DNA of 64,000 bases from Anisus vortex. Lineage: Eukaryota; Mollusca; Gastropoda; Planorbidae. Position numbers and translations under genes: made by a program. The stretch is from the NCBI GenBank assembly GCA_949126835.1, contig OX421495.1, positions 20,613,079 through 20,677,078 on the forward strand. The letters are read 5' to 3'. The notes below the pieces were generated by a model, which saw nothing but the letters and a program-made list of their open reading frames with translations, ran no database searches and was not told the origin of the DNA. Shown piece after piece: positions 12,822-26,432 of the stretch. Positions within the stretch are counted from its first letter, which is position 1; each line of letters starts with the position of its first letter.

Positions 12822-13010
12822 TGTAAGATTAACAGAATATTACGTATGACTATGTCTAATGTAAGATTAACAGAATATTACGTATGACTATGTCTAATGT
12901 AAGATTAACAGAATATTACGTATGACTATGTCTAATGTATGATTGACAGAATTTTACGTATGACTATGTCTAATGTATGATTGACAGAATTTTACATATG
13001 ACACTGTCTA
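12822..13010. repeat. 38-bp minisatellite, about five copies
   Basis: Five tandem copies of a 38-bp unit with core CAGAATATTACGTATGACTA. The last two copies share TGATTGACAG and ATTTTACRTATG variants, so they probably arose from each other. Confidence 0.9.
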
Positions 13011-15114
13011 GCTATATATACCCAAGACACTGAGACACATTGGAGAAAGCAATCAAAAACCCGTGTCTCTAATTGCTGAAGGCGAACACAGTTTCTATGA
13101 CAACTAACGTGTTCCTAGTTTCAAAATAAACATCTGGTAATAAACTCATCACTCGAGGAAAAAAAAGACAAAAAATGAATTGAATAAAACTAATAACTCG
13201 TCGGCAAAACTAATAGTGTTCCGCCGGGTGAGTGGACGCCCAAGAAACGAACCTTATCAAAACAACAGTTGCCGCACTGTTACACCTCTGCAGGTGTCGT
13301 CCGCCGTCAGTATCCTGGGCCAGGTCCGAAATGTGAAGGGGGGGGGAGGGATACGATCCGGAGATGCTAATCGCAAACTGTTAGTCGAAGTGGGGATGGG
13401 AGGAGGGGCAGCGATAAGCAATCAATGATCCCATCAGGCAGTATTAACATTGGCAGATGGCTCCTTGAGTACAGCATTGATATGGGGATTGGGCCGATTG
13501 GGGGCGGGGGAGGGGTGAGGAGAAAGGTAGGGAGGAGGGGATCTAGAAATTGAGAAGGATCGCTATGCATTATAACGGGATGAAAAGTGAAACAGCGATA
13601 ACCATCGCCCTATAGTGTACCGCTTCCCACCGCCTCCCAACAAGTGTACTCATAGTTTGCATCCAGTACCATCGTGACAACAAACAAACACAAGTTTGTG
13701 TACACCGGCTTTTAGTGTGGATGGTGAGAGGTGAGTTACAGCTGTGGTTACAGGACGTGACTTATACTGACCCGATTTGAAAAACATAAAACAACCAAAG
13801 AGTATCATATATCACAACCACAGAACAGATAATTTTATCACAACCATACATGTACGTACAGTACAGATAGTTTTAGTGAAGCGGGGACGATAGTCCGCAC
13901 GAAGCTCACCAAAAATAAAAGGTTTCATTTTAGGTACGGGGATCCACCAAATTGATATATAAATCTACGATTGACACTAATTTTATGCAATAATTTTTTT
14001 AAATGTCGTTTCTTAAAGTTCGGATAGGTAATGGCGATGAGTTCGACATACACACAAACAATTCTTCTTCATTCCCCAGAAAAAAAAGCCAAGTTTAACT
14101 TTTCAGTTGGAAACTGTATTAACAGACAAAGTAAAGACAGATAGGCATTGCGATGGTCACACAATCATATTGTACACAGTGTCAACCATAACGCACAAAT
14201 ATGCCGATATTTCCCTAACATACAACATTTATTAAAAACAAAAACTCCTTGTCCACGTTGCACCAGAAAAATTCCCAATACTTTTAAGTTTTCTTTTTAG
14301 AGAAGAGAAATGAAAAGAGACTCTTTCTCTACCAGATGTAACTCACTCGTCTAGTTTACCCCTAGCGATAGGGTTAGAAAGAGAATTAGGGAAAGGGGCG
14401 TGTGGGTTTAGGGATAGAAGAAACAAGAAGAAAAAAAAAAAAGACCAAGCCGGATTATCCTCCGAATGTCAACTTCATTATCAGGTTGTGGAGGACAGAA
14501 AACCAACAAATTGAGACCCACTCGTTGAAAAAAAGGGGGTGGGTTGCAGCAGTTCGTCCACTATCGCAGCCATCGAGTATTGGCTTATGTGCCAGCTCAT
14601 ACCCCCGCGCGCGCCGCCCTAGCCAGGATGATTGAATTTCCCCAACAACATGTGTGATGTTTGAAGAAGAACGACGTCTGGACAATCGGGGGAAAAAAAA
14701 TTATTTAAAAAAAAGTGTAAGAAAAGGCGCTGATAACGGGATACAAACAAAAAAATGAAAAGGAGAAAAAATATAATTTTTAAACTTCGAAAATCACGAG
14801 CGTTGCAATAACATTTTTCTTTTCGACATAAAGGGTTGAAATGTATATCCACTTATAATTTCAATAGAAAGAACAATGGGCATTAAACGGCTTGAAAAGA
14901 AAATTACAAATGCAACAGTGCGGGGAAGGACAGCAGCGAAATCCCAGATTAGAGAAAGAAATTTCCCCCCCCCCCCCAAGAAAAGATGGAGATGAATAAG
15001 CCACACCTTGAGAAAACCGACAGCGAATTTAACGCAAGATGAAGAGGAAGACCCAAGAACACCTGGCGTGGAGAAGTAAAAAAAAAAAAGATGTGCATAA
15101 TTCATATTATTATT
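13011..15114. other. non-coding stretch
   Basis: No gene recognised. Poly-G-rich blocks lie near 13336, 13497 and a C run near 14965. AT-rich sequence with A-runs dominates 14680-15100. Confidence 0.4.
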
Positions 15115-15240
15115 ATACTTGGTAGGAGTTAAGAGTTGGAGAAGACATCTAGAGACAGGAAGACATGTAAAGAGCTTGTTAATGGCCAATGCTCGACCAG
15201 GAGTTGACAATGGCGGAGAAGAAGAATACATTATATTTAA
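15115..15240 (+). mobile_element. degraded LINE 3' end
   Basis: The sequence is related to the minus-strand segment at 55296-55452: AGACAGGAAGACATG, GGAGTTGACAATGGC and GAAGAAGAA occur in the same order. That copy still translates to the end of a LINE reverse-transcriptase ORF. Here frameshifts and stops interrupt every frame, so only a short dead fragment remains. Confidence 0.55.
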
Positions 15241-15347
15241 ATTCATTACAGCTTTCGGTGGAATATTCCACAGACAAATCTATGTTAAAAACAAAGTCAG
15301 GATTTATTATCCGCCCTTCCAGGCCACGGGTTTAAAAAAATGCTTCT

Positions 15348-15462
15348 GAGTCTACCCAGCTTCGGTAAGTATCCGACATTAGTTTGGTAAAAACGCATTG
15401 TGTTGGACACGTAATCCGAATGTAAACCGCTACCGAGGAAATCAGTGAGCGCCGCTGCGACA
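15348..15462 (+). mobile_element. 5'-truncated SINE family A remnant
   Basis: Starts at the body motif GAGTCTACCCAGCTTCGG and continues through diverged GACATTAG and TACCGAGGAAA. The head and part of the 3' end are missing. Confidence 0.6.
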
Positions 15463-16496
15463 AATTTAAGTATAAAAAAAACAAAAACAACGGGAAATGA
15501 TCACTTTCATTTCTCTTTCTTGTCTAAATATCTCGGCAGACGGCTATAACGGATAAAATGATCCAAAGTCAGAACTAAAGCCATACAAATCTGAAATATA
15601 TCCGAGGATTATCGAGTGTGTACAATAGCTTAGGGCCACTCAACAAATTGGAAAGGTAGACGCAATTTCCGTTTAATTAATCCCCATCTCCCAACCCTCC
15701 GCTCCGGCTTATCCCACCGAATCTAACACACACACACTCACTCACTCACTCACACACACACACGCTCGACAGAGTCATACCTCATGGACAGGAGAACACA
15801 ACTGTGAACCCCCAATCCATGAAATGGATATGCCCACTTAACACGGATTAGCGGGGCAGAAAACAATGCATCAAACAATAGCCCATTGCGCGTGTGTGTA
15901 TGGATGTGTGTGTGTCGACATCCACGCCAGATAACTGGCCTGTGTACATACTTCTCCAGGAGTAGAAATGGGGGATGGGAGGGGGTGGCGGCTCTAGTAA
16001 CAATTAACTACTACTGAATAGTTGATGAACTGTGTGTGTGAGTATGTGTGCGTCCAGGCTGACATGAACAACTCTCTCTTTACTACGACAACTACAACAA
16101 CTATATATATTTTGTCATTCATCAATACAACAGCCACTTCGGAGTAGCTCCACAGACGGTGAAGTACTGAATAGTTCCTGGAAAAAAAAAGTTTGGTTTT
16201 TCTATAGCTTGTTGTTTGTTTTGTACTCTGTAGATTGTTTGTTTTTCTGTTTGGGTGGGGAGGGGGGGGGGGACTTCTTGAGAAGTAATGTGAAATGGAT
16301 ACAAAGAAACTATTCGGGTACCTTGTTTATTTGAAAGCATCCGTCTTTAAAGGAGAGTTTAAAAATAACTTAACCTCTCTAAAGTATTAGAAATGAAAGA
16401 TTCTGAAATAGGCGACGATTGCATATTGCATCATATAGCCTACAGTACAGTAGAGTATTAATTTTTTTACAAGTCGATAGGGCTAGTAGCGGCGTT
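15463..16496. other. non-coding stretch with CA/TG microsatellites
   Basis: No gene recognised. A CA/CTCA microsatellite lies at 15727-15766, TG tracts near 15890-15915 and 16032-16052, and a G run near 16259-16272. Confidence 0.45.
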
Positions 16497-16640
16497 CCCC
16501 AGTTTCCTTAGCCACAGCATACCGGGGGATTGTGTGGCCAGCCCACATTCCAGCTATTTTATCTACTTATCCTCAACTAATGTCATACACCCTTCATCGC
16601 TGGTTGGATTAGAGGTCAACCTCCAGAATCGGGGGGACAC
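16497..16640 (-). mobile_element. SINE family A remnant
   Basis: The reverse complement contains the family's TGTGGCTAAGGAAACTGGGG-like and CCACACAAT blocks in the right order, but it is diverged and truncated at the tRNA end. Confidence 0.55.
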
Positions 16641-19600
16641 ACCACCTGTCGTTTAACCTGGATATTGGAATTAGTAGATGAATTGATTTCCTGTTCGCCT
16701 CTATACATTGTTGGATAACTTTAACAATAACCCAGGAGCCTTTTTTTTATATTCTACATTTAAATGCGCGACACCCTATATAAAAAAAAATTAAGAAACT
16801 TGGCATTCTTTAAATGTCAGGATTCTAGATTCAAAACAATCAACATTAAAATTTTGTTAATGTTTTTTTAAGATAATTTATTGATGGAAAAGCAGCAAAA
16901 TGGAAAATTGTACCTTTCAAGGGTAGGCCTAGATATTTGAATAGTAAGTTTTGTCTTCTGTAAATATTGTAGTAGTGTTGTCCAACTGCCCAGTTTCCGC
17001 CAGGTTTCAGCCAATAAAAAACAAACAAACAAAGAGGCTTATAGGAAGTGCACCGTTCTTTCACACATTGTGTAATCCAAAGAGGAGGGGCTTTACAAGT
17101 CCCAAGACAATGATTAAACCACTATCACCACAAAGAACCTTTCGTTGCCTGTTGATGAAATATAGCGTTTCAATTCGACCCCTCCACATAGAAGCTAGTC
17201 TTCGGCAAATAACGCCAGCCAAATTCGTCCGTTTATCTTTTGCGCATCGATGGTCGGGTGGTAGGCACGCGACGAAGTGTTCAATGCTTTTTTTTTTTTG
17301 TCTTCCATTAGTTTTAAAAAAAAATAGAAATATTGATAAGAAAGAACTAGTTTAAAAACGAACTCAACGTTGTTGTTTTTTTCCATCTGGTGGAGTAGGA
17401 TTCATTTGTAAAAGTGAAATAAATATTTACAGAAACTATTCTCCGAAACAAAAAAAGACAATTTACAATGGCGGCCCAGGTTAATATTAATAAGTAACAA
17501 AAAAAGGCGGCTTTAATATGATATGTTTGATGAACAAATCTACGTTTTGTCTAGGTGGTTTACAGCTGTTGGGCTTTTACAGTTGGCGGTAAAGATTGTG
17601 TTTGATTTCTTTTCTTCACTATGTTAAATTCAATTGTACATTGATTCGTGTTTTTAATATTGTGTATGCAATGTAAAAATTATAACAGTGACTATTACCT
17701 GATCCAATACCAAAGTCATTGTAAAGAAAATGTCTGCTTGGTACTTTCTATAGGTTTAACTTATACATTAACCTATTTAATGCTTTCATGTTAATTGTTT
17801 AAATCGCAGTAATGCAGTATAAGATATGTTATATACAGATTTAAAAGTCATAAACTGGATGACATTCTGAAGTTGGACACTAGTAAACCGCTTATAAATT
17901 CTCTTTCTTCTCGGGTGGCATCCGGACATGAAATGGGTTGCCTGAACATACAAACAAAAAGACGACAAACACCCTAAAGTCTTTTGAAAGACTAGACTCA
18001 AACCAAGGATAAAAGTAGGACACAAAAATATCCTGTATAGAAGAAGAGTCTGTGACTTATTAAGTTATTTTTAAAAGTCTTAGTTTATCAACGGTCTAGG
18101 CTACAGGAGACTAAGTTTACAAAGAAAGCCACAAAAGCAAGTTTTAAATTAGAGACTCTGATCAGTTTGTGTCCATCTCTTGGAGGGAGCTAAATAGACA
18201 AGTGCCTCCAAAAGACGTTCAGAACTAAAAGAAAATCTAGAGAACAGAATTCCAAAAAAAACTATTTAAAAAAAAAACTTTCAATGTCGTCTTCATTTTG
18301 CTTAGAAAATTCCAAGCGGTCTTTTTTTTTTTTAAATGGGACATTTTTCCACCATCCTGATGTCATCATCCGGTCCGCCAGTCACGTGAGTCTAAGAGCC
18401 AATTATCGGCCCTTTACCAGGGGCACAAGGCGCTCTTGTTAAGGAAGATACAACCTGTCTCGGAGCGATGCCAAACTTGGGAGAGTGCCCCTGACGTCAC
18501 ACTACAAGACCAGACACGTCAGTCTCCAACATTCTAAAACACAAAAATGGAAGGAACCAGGCGGAAACGGAATTTTAAAGGAAAAAAAAAGTGGGAGGGG
18601 AGGGGGAGAGGGAGCAAACCTGACATGAAATTTCGAGCTTAACTGACACACACGACCTCGCTCAACGTGGCAGCTAAAAAACACAAACCTTTAATGAGTA
18701 AACCAGCTAACACCATGAATGAACAAGTGTGGACTTCTATTTACGGTATATGTATGGAATTTTTAACGATTTTTTTCATCTCACCCAGCAATACAAACGA
18801 CCCATTACCTCCCTTTACTTACGGTTATCTGTATCGTAAGTTTTTCAGCAAAATTAAACCGGCACAATATTTACACCAAACAAACACATTTCTAGACTTG
18901 AAAACGAAACCCAAAAAAATAAATAAATACACATAAACACTTACACACAAAGAACAAGAAGACAACAACAACACATTATGGGCATTACAATCCACATTAT
19001 GGTATCATGAATAAATTCCACATCCAACGAGTTTAATGTTGAGAAGGAAAAAAACAACAAAACCCAAGCTTTTTTTTCTATCGGATAAAATGGCCGTTTG
19101 ACTTGTATCAGAGAGAAACTTCCATTGACTACTTGTATAATGTCCATTTATAATAAGTAACTACATTCTTGAAATGACGTAATAAACACTATTGGCCTTT
19201 CTTTATAACACCCCTAAGAACAGGCCAGCGTTCAGTGACAGAACTTCTAGTTTTTACAAATGAAATTGTACAGGGCAAGTATACCAATATGTAGGAACTA
19301 GCAGTAATTATAAACACTACACGTATGTCGTAGTTTGTGTAACCAAAAAAAAAAAGACTGTAGCGCATAGACATATACCCATGTGTATACAAGACAATAC
19401 TATTTTATGAATTAATTCTAAAGTGCTGGTTCTGCTATAAACTGATGCTCTGCCACTTGTGACACTCGTTGTAAAATTATGATCCTACAACCACCGATCC
19501 TAGAATCATAATAAAAGGGAAGACTGTTTGATTCTTTAAAATGATATTAATAAACAACAACTAATTCCAACAAAATAAAAGGGTTTACAACAACATCATA

Positions 19601-19774
19601 TAATCTCTGCGGTCGTACACCAAAACATCACATAGTCCAAGCGATTGCAATTTGTGGGCATCGTAGCTTTTGTGCAATAACATTGACCGGATATACCGGT
19701 ATACGTTTTCGTTTCTATTTAAATAAAGACACTCAGAGTTGTCTAGGTCACATACACATATATACGTGTATTGC
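16641..19774. other. non-coding stretch
   Basis: No gene recognised. A GC-richer, low-repeat block at 18340-18500 contains palindromic CACGTG and TGACGTCA, possible bHLH- and CREB-type binding words, and may be regulatory. A family-B repeat fragment on the minus strand lies near 17975-18010. Confidence 0.4.
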
Positions 19775-19960
19775 CGTAATATGACCGTATATTACAGTGA
19801 TAATACCACGATAATACTTGTTATTCCCGTGATATTACTGTAATATGACGTGATATAACCTTAATATTAAGTTAATATGTCCGTTATATCGCAGCAAAAA
19901 GACCGTGATATGTTCTTGATAATGCCATAACATGTCCGTGACATGACCGTGTTTGTAGTA
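19775..19960. repeat. degenerate ATATNAC-type tandem region
   Basis: An AT-rich run of imperfect 10-14-bp words such as GTAATATGACCG, CCGTGATATTAC and GTGATATAACC. The words often read as their own reverse complement, giving hairpin potential. The copies are too degenerate for a precise unit length. Confidence 0.6.
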
Positions 19961-20153
19961 AACCGAACGAATCCACACAAATCAATATAAACCAAATCAA
20001 CTTTTTCATTATCAGCAAATGCTAATAATTATAATAATCATCAATTTTAATTACATCCAACGGAAGGGGGTTATTGAAACAGAAGGGTAAAAAAAAATGA
20101 AGAACCCCCACCCCTCTCCCCCCAGACAGAAAGTGAGGGAAGTGAAGGGCCCT

Positions 20154-20223
20154 TCAGATGGACATGAAGATGTTGTACACGTCATCCATGAGTGTGCCAT
20201 GCTCATTACTGGACACAGGTTGG
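20154..20223 (-). CDS. weak candidate terminal exon of an unidentified gene
   Basis: On the minus strand a plausible acceptor (TTATTCTGTCACCAG) is followed by a 23-codon frame ending VSSNEHGTLMDDVYNIFMSI and a TGA stop at 20154. The acidic/hydrophobic ending looks like protein and the base composition is less biased than its surroundings. No upstream exon joining it was found and no poly-A signal follows closely. The opposite strand is also open here. This is a guess from sequence texture; it may be non-coding. Confidence 0.2.
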
Positions 20224-20238
20224 CTGGTGACAGAATAA

Positions 20239-21569
20239 CACACACACACACACACAAGACGCACGTACATACACACACAAGGCGAACAGACACACATACG
20301 CACAACAGATTTGTGCAAACTTCTGCTAGCATTTGTCATTTTTTTTGGAAACATTCTTTGAAATGGGGTCCAATATGCAACATAGAACAAGAAATGATTA
20401 CAACACAGTGTTCATTAAATGTTGAATTCCTTGGCGTGTCTACGTTCATTCAACTTCAACTAAATCTTCAATACCAAAGAATCAAGAAGCCGGCAGCGTT
20501 TCCCAAACCTTTTTTTTTTGTCTCTTTACAATATACGTGACGCGGTTGTTTTTAAACTTCTCATTGGTGACCCATCATCGTTTGTTTTTTGCTTATACCA
20601 GACTTAGATGTAACAGATATGAGCTCCCACACAATTATTATATATATCTAAACGTTCATAAATTTATAGTTACAAATAAATAATAAAAAAAACAAAAAAT
20701 GATAAGTGTCACAAAATGTAAGCTTGGGGGTAAAAAAATACTGTTCCTAAGGTCCACCACTAGTACATCAATGCTAGTACATAACATATATATCTGATTT
20801 AAAGTTAGAGCACTTTCTTTTTTTTTTAATTTGCTGCCCTGTAATTTTACTTTCGTGGCCCTGTAGAGGTTGCGATCCGGAATTTTGTAAGAATATATCA
20901 TAGGTAAGGGGTGTTTGCTCAAACATTTACCGTGCGCCTGCCTAGAGTTTACGTGTAAGCATGCAGATGAGTTCAGTAAATAAGGGTGCAAGTGAAGGGG
21001 TAGAGTAGAAGAAGAAAGAAAAAAATCATTATTAACGGATAAACGAACAACATTAAGTTGTGTATTTTAATTTGGATAGTCTAGCGGGAAATGATAATTT
21101 TTATGTCAATCCCAACTAATGCATTGAAATCTTTTATTCTAAAAAAAAGAAACAAAAACACTCAGCTACAAGCTCGGGAATAGACGGCCATAAAATATTC
21201 AAGAGTTATATTCACGGACATACTACCAACAGACAAAATCTACAACCCCAGAAAAGTTGAAGTGTGGGGGCTGAAACAATGTAAGGTGAGAGAAGATTTA
21301 CAACACTATGATAGTGTCACTGTCGTTAGAAAGTAGTCCCGTTGTTCTTCTTTAAAATCAATCACCAAGGGTTCTCACTCTAAAATCATTTTAAAATTCA
21401 CAAACTTTCAACAAAAATTAATAATCACAAACCAATTTTCATCGTCATGTGTGAAATTTCTTTCTGTTTTCTGGCAGTGTAAATCTATATTGGTACGTCC
21501 AAAAAAACGTTTGATGATGTTTTTGAAATGCTTATTTAAGAAAAAAAAATGAAGGGAGTTTTGGACTTA
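20239..21569. other. non-coding stretch
   Basis: Begins with a CA microsatellite (about 20240-20300). The rest is AT-rich with no recognised gene or repeat. Confidence 0.45.
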
Positions 21570-21577
21570 ACTATATA

Positions 21578-21919
21578 CAGTGGCGTATTCAGACATGTTT
21601 CATTGGAACAGGGGCCCCCACATAAAAGGGGCCCCAACAAGGGCCCCCACATAAAAGGGGCCCCCACACATCCCAAAAAGATTTTTTTTTTTGACATTCC
21701 CATTTTTTTGTTGAAAATGTAAAATAAAATGAATTTATTCCTATTATTTTAAGCGCTTCAATCCAACCAAGCAAAGCGGAAAAAAAATTATTATTGTACA
21801 GAATGTAACACTACTTAACGGCTTTTTTTTTTTAAGTATATGGAAGGCAGGAACGAGGTCACGAGGGGCCCCCACATAAATTTGGGAACAGGGCCCTCAC
21901 AATCCTAATTACGGCCCTG
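21578..21919. mobile_element. non-autonomous hAT-like element
   Basis: The left end CAGTGGCGTA and the reverse complement of the right end (CAGGGCCGTA) form 10-bp inverted repeats with two mismatches. The flanking octamers ACTATATA (21570-21577) and ACTAGTTA (21920-21927) match at 6 of 8 positions. Internally GGGGCCCCCACATAAA-like words recur four times. There is no transposase. Confidence 0.7.
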
Positions 21920-21927
21920 ACTAGTTA

Positions 21928-24130
21928 GGTATTCAATTTTGAAAATATTATATCAAGTTGTTATGTTCCATTTTGGTGAAATTTACACACCTTCCCAAAA
22001 CTTTGGTGAGCTTACCCAAACTTTCCCAAAACTTTCGTTAATTAACTTCCGGGGAGGGAAAACTCTGATCGCAAACCCCACTGCCTTGTGGCTAAAGTAC
22101 CCATGTACGGGAAATGCTAGGGGAGTAAACCTCAAAAACAAATCAGGAGTCCCTTAGACAGTACGCTTTCTGCTCATCACGTAAAATACTGGCAACTCCT
22201 GCGACGCAACTGATGCCAAGCTGTATCGGCTAAGCCTTATCCTGATGCGTGGAGAGAGGGGAACTGATGCATGGGCAACATCAGTCTCTCCTTAACACAC
22301 TGCCCAGGCTTGCGATCTGGAGAGGACACTTCAGCTTTGCGTCGACAAAACACGGAAAGCAGCAGTTACCGGCTATAAACCATCTATTGGGGGGCCAGGG
22401 GTTGCTTTCGACGGTGGGAGAAACCATCCTCAAGGATAGGTCTCCACAGACACAGCCAATTCTGCAGGGCTGGCGATATCACAAGAGCGCAAATCTAATG
22501 GTCTTTCGAGAATATGGAGCCAATGATGACGATACTATAATATACATCCGTCATTTATTGATTAAATACATCTTGTCGGTATTAATTACGTAGCCTACCC
22601 CTGTCATTTATATTAAATAAACAATGTCATCCGTCACAAATTAGAGATACCGATAACTATTATAAAATAAACTAAAACTGTCATATTGTTTCTGCCCTTA
22701 TAATATTACATACACCTGTGATATTTAAAAAAAATGTATTCTAAACGCCATATAGCTCCTATTTTGCTTTTGGTCAAATTTCACCACAAACAGCCCTATA
22801 GGCCTACACACATACACACTCTGCAAAATAAACAACACACACGCACACACACAGAATATAACGGAAAAAATTATAATCTCTATAAAACAAAAAACAACTC
22901 AATAGATTCAATCCAATCTGACTACATATACAAATCTTTCTTTCAAAGATACACATTCAATAGGATGTCAAATCTACAGCCACATTGTTTCCCCCACCCC
23001 TTCTTATCCTCAACATACACAAAACACTTCCACGGCGGCGGCGGCGTCCCAATACTTTTTTTTTAAATACAAGAAATATTAAAGGGGTCTCGGGACATGG
23101 GCGCAAGCAATAAGCGGTGATGTGGAAGTGGAGGGGAAGCTGGCGGTGGAGTAGGAGGGAAAGGGTGTGGAATTTTGCCACATAGGCTCGTAATGAGGGT
23201 CTTTTCTTCATGGGGAGGTGACATGAAGGGTCTATCTGCTGGCTGCTTAAGACCCTGACACAAGTGCTAATTTACAACTGAAGAGACTAAATTCTACCAC
23301 GTCGTGTTTTTTTTATTCAGGGAGGAGGGGGTCATGTGTCATGTTTATTGGTACTGCCTGTAACCGGACTATAGAAGAATTTCTGTGGCACATTTTACAT
23401 AGTCAATTCTGCTCAACGGAGTCTCGTACCTTTGTGTGTGAATGTGTGTGCGAATTGTTTTGGTTCGGGGAAAAATAACTAAGTGTAATAAAAGCAAAGC
23501 TTCCACATCTATTAATAAGTAAAACACCGGTACTGTACTTTAACACACATTGGTGATTATGATAATAAACCTTCACCCCCCCCCCCAGTACAAGGGAAAG
23601 GTAGAGCTTTACCAACCCCATAAGCATCCAAATGCTATTGACGCCCGACATTCTAATATTTAAAAATAAATGCAACATAACATGAGACTTGTATTCAAGT
23701 CAAAATATGTCCATAATTTATCTCAACTTATTTCTTGACTATACAAAGGGAAATGACTCGTGTAATTTTTTTATAGTTTACTAGCGACACCAAAGTTAAG
23801 GTTCTTAAAAACTATTTGTGGCACTTCTACTTTTATTCATAAACTTTTATATATCTATATATTTCTGTGATGAAATAAACTAATTGCAGGAACACCAAGT
23901 AAAAACGGTGGTCTAGTGCCAAAATGTTGAAATCCTAGTAAAATCCACCTGGACTTTTCCAAGCATGTTCTGCATTTAACCAGTTACGAGAAATCCCTAA
24001 AAGGAAAGCAATATTGCAACTAGGCATTTGATTTAGCCTCACAACCCATCTTGTATGGGGTCACTGCTTCACTAGCTATATGTACTAAAATGGTCGAAAA
24101 GAAGGTAATTTTACAGCAATAATGTATTTA
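21928..24130. other. non-coding stretch with one unclassified possible repeat
   Basis: No confirmed gene. The block 22146-22560 has even base composition with few repeats and ends in ATGATGACGATACTATAAT, a tail style often seen at retroelement 3' ends. I cannot assign it to a family. A minus-strand block at 23070-23260 follows a TTGTGTCAG acceptor-like site and is open in two frames, one proline-rich, but no conserved domain is visible. A C run lies near 23578. Confidence 0.35.
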
Positions 24131-24388
24131 GCATGGGGCACAGCGGCAGACCAGCAGCCCATTCGGCTTGCCTACCAAAGGTCCTGAGTTCAAATCCTCG
24201 TGAAGGCCAAGAATTGTTCCCTGATATGGAGAGTGTCCCTGAGTCTACCCAGGTCTGATGGGTACCACACTTCAGATGGGGTAAAGTAAAGGAGGCTGAG
24301 CATTGTGCTGGCCACACAATACCCTAGTATGCCGTGGCCACAGAAACTGGTGAATACTGCTTCACCAGCGCTATGGACCAATCTGACC
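24131..24388 (+). mobile_element. tRNA-derived SINE (family A)
   Basis: A degenerate tRNA-like head (B box GTTCAAATCC) is followed by the family body: GAGTCTACCCAG, TGATGGGTACC, GGCCACAGAAACTGG. The head is more diverged than in the 29618 copy and the TACTTTACTTT tail is missing, so this is an older insertion. Confidence 0.8.
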
Positions 24389-24694
24389 AAGATATTGGAT
24401 TAGGGGACACAAACGAGTAAGTCAAAAAAACTCTTAATCAAAGTAAAACTACTGGAAAACATGTCAAGTGACTTTTATGTGTATTATAAGTACACATGAA
24501 ACTGAAACAGTGTAATGAAGACAAGAAGACGCAGTGACAGGAAATCTATTTTAGCACTCTAAATACGTGGTCCATCAGGAGCGCACACAAATGCCAAAGG
24601 CCCCAGGTTGCATATTATTATGAATGCTAAAAGAACTTTTTGCACACTGCTTCTTAACATAGGTTTGAAGGGTTACTTTACAAACATTTTAGAC

Positions 24695-26321
24695 CAGGTG
24701 TCGGCAACCTTTTGTTTATAGTGTGCAAAACTAGGATTTCTAAATCATTCAGCGTGCCAAAAGAGTGAAAGTCAAACTAATCAACTATATTATTTTTATA
24801 AGACCAAGACCAAAAGAAAAGGAGCTATATAGCGAAATTCATTAAAGCGTTTTATATTTAATAACAAATTAACCTGTTTGTTATATTATCTTTTTTTTTA
24901 AATAAAATCCATTCACAGCTAATACACAATTTCATTTCTCAACTTAAACATTAATGGTTAATGTAACAACATTTGAATTTAGTTGTCACAAGTCAAGATA
25001 TAATTCTATTAATAGCTATACATTCTTTACAGTTGGATCTCAGCTTACTGAGATTTAGGCCAATATATTATTACTGGTATAAATTAAGACACCAGCCAAT
25101 AAATCAAAAAAATTATAGTTAAATGGAATTGATACGTAGTAATAATAAAAAGTGGGTAATTAACGTGATGTTTAAAAATGTTCATACAAATTCTTAGTCA
25201 CATAATATTTATATAATTTTCAACTATCTTTATCATTTAAAGTTATAAATTGTTTGCCAATTTTTTTTTTTCAAAGGAAACAAAAAAAAAAAATAATATA
25301 TATAATAAACTCATAGAAAACGGTCTAATTATCTCCCTTTAATTAAATTCTCTACATTTGATGCTAGTGATGCCAAAACGAGTTAATTTTTTTTAAATAT
25401 AACTAATTTCGTTTTAAAATTATTATTTCTTTATATAAATTCAGCATTATTCTCTTTTTTCATTGTGTAATTAGATGTATAAAACTAATTTATACCCTTA
25501 ATATACCGACCTACATATTTGCGATGTATACCTTCAGTCCCAGCCATTATTTTACTAATTATTCCTTCCATCCCAGACATTATTTCAGAATGGCTGAGAC
25601 ATCAATAGGGTTCCAAAATTATTTTTTTACTTTTTTGTTGGTAAAAATTCTTTTTTGTTGGTAAAAATTGATGATAACACAAAGAGAGTAAATTGCTAGA
25701 AACATAATAACTTACCTTATTAGAATAATCTAATTCATAAAGTATTTGTATTCATTCGTAATAATAATCCATAAGAAAAAGTCGCATCAATATGTACCGC
25801 CATAATAACGGAAAGTAATTCGATAGCATCCATTAGGACCCCACATTCAATTTCACAAAATAACTCAATAATTAGTCAATTTTCATAATTTAAAAAGCGA
25901 AATAAAATTCAACTATTCAGCTATCGAATAAATATTCTGCCCGAGACTATGGTGAAAGGTCAAATCCTTTATTTTGATCTTTAAATAGACACCCTTCCTT
26001 GAGGCAAATATACGCGGCCAGGCTTGAGGGAGAGAAATAGTTAGAGGAAAATATACGCCACAGGGACTGTAAGGGTTAACAATAGATTCAATCACAGATG
26101 GCAAGTCCAATGATGAGAAATTTGCATACAAACATTCCTGAACTAAAACAGTCGACATCCAGTGTGATTCCCATGCAGTTCGCCACACAGCACCAATTAG
26201 TTATGCTGACATGCGTTGTTTTGACTTGCATTAAAAAATCTTCTTGGAGGTCTCTCGCGTGCCACTGAAAATCGTTCTGCGTGCCACACTTGGCACGCGT
26301 GCCTTAGGTTGCCGACCCCTG
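24695..26321. mobile_element. 1.6-kb non-autonomous hAT-like element
   Basis: The left end CAGGTGTCGGCAACCT and right end AGGTTGCCGACCCCTG are inverted repeats with one mismatch. The flanks are TTTTAGAC (24687-24694) and CTTTAGAC (26322-26329), a 7-of-8 target duplication of hAT length. The interior is AT-rich with a short minus frame (25913-26188) but nothing like a transposase. About 25240-25480 resembles 33980-34240 in an XRN2 intron. It lies just beyond the proposed XRN2 stop, so transcripts may read into it and use AATAAA-type signals there (for example near 25969). Confidence 0.85.
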
Positions 26322-26432
26322 CTTTAGACAACCGACTACCATGAGTGTACTGTAAATCATTTGCTAAAAATAATTGCTTTAAAAAATGCTAAGGCATTTC
26401 ATGAAAAAATAAATAACAATGATTGGCCAGGT

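Noticed and set aside
23063..23263. Proline-rich minus frame as an XRN2 tail or separate exon
   Set aside because: Two frames are equally open, it lies beyond a hAT element, and no matching donor phase or domain was found.
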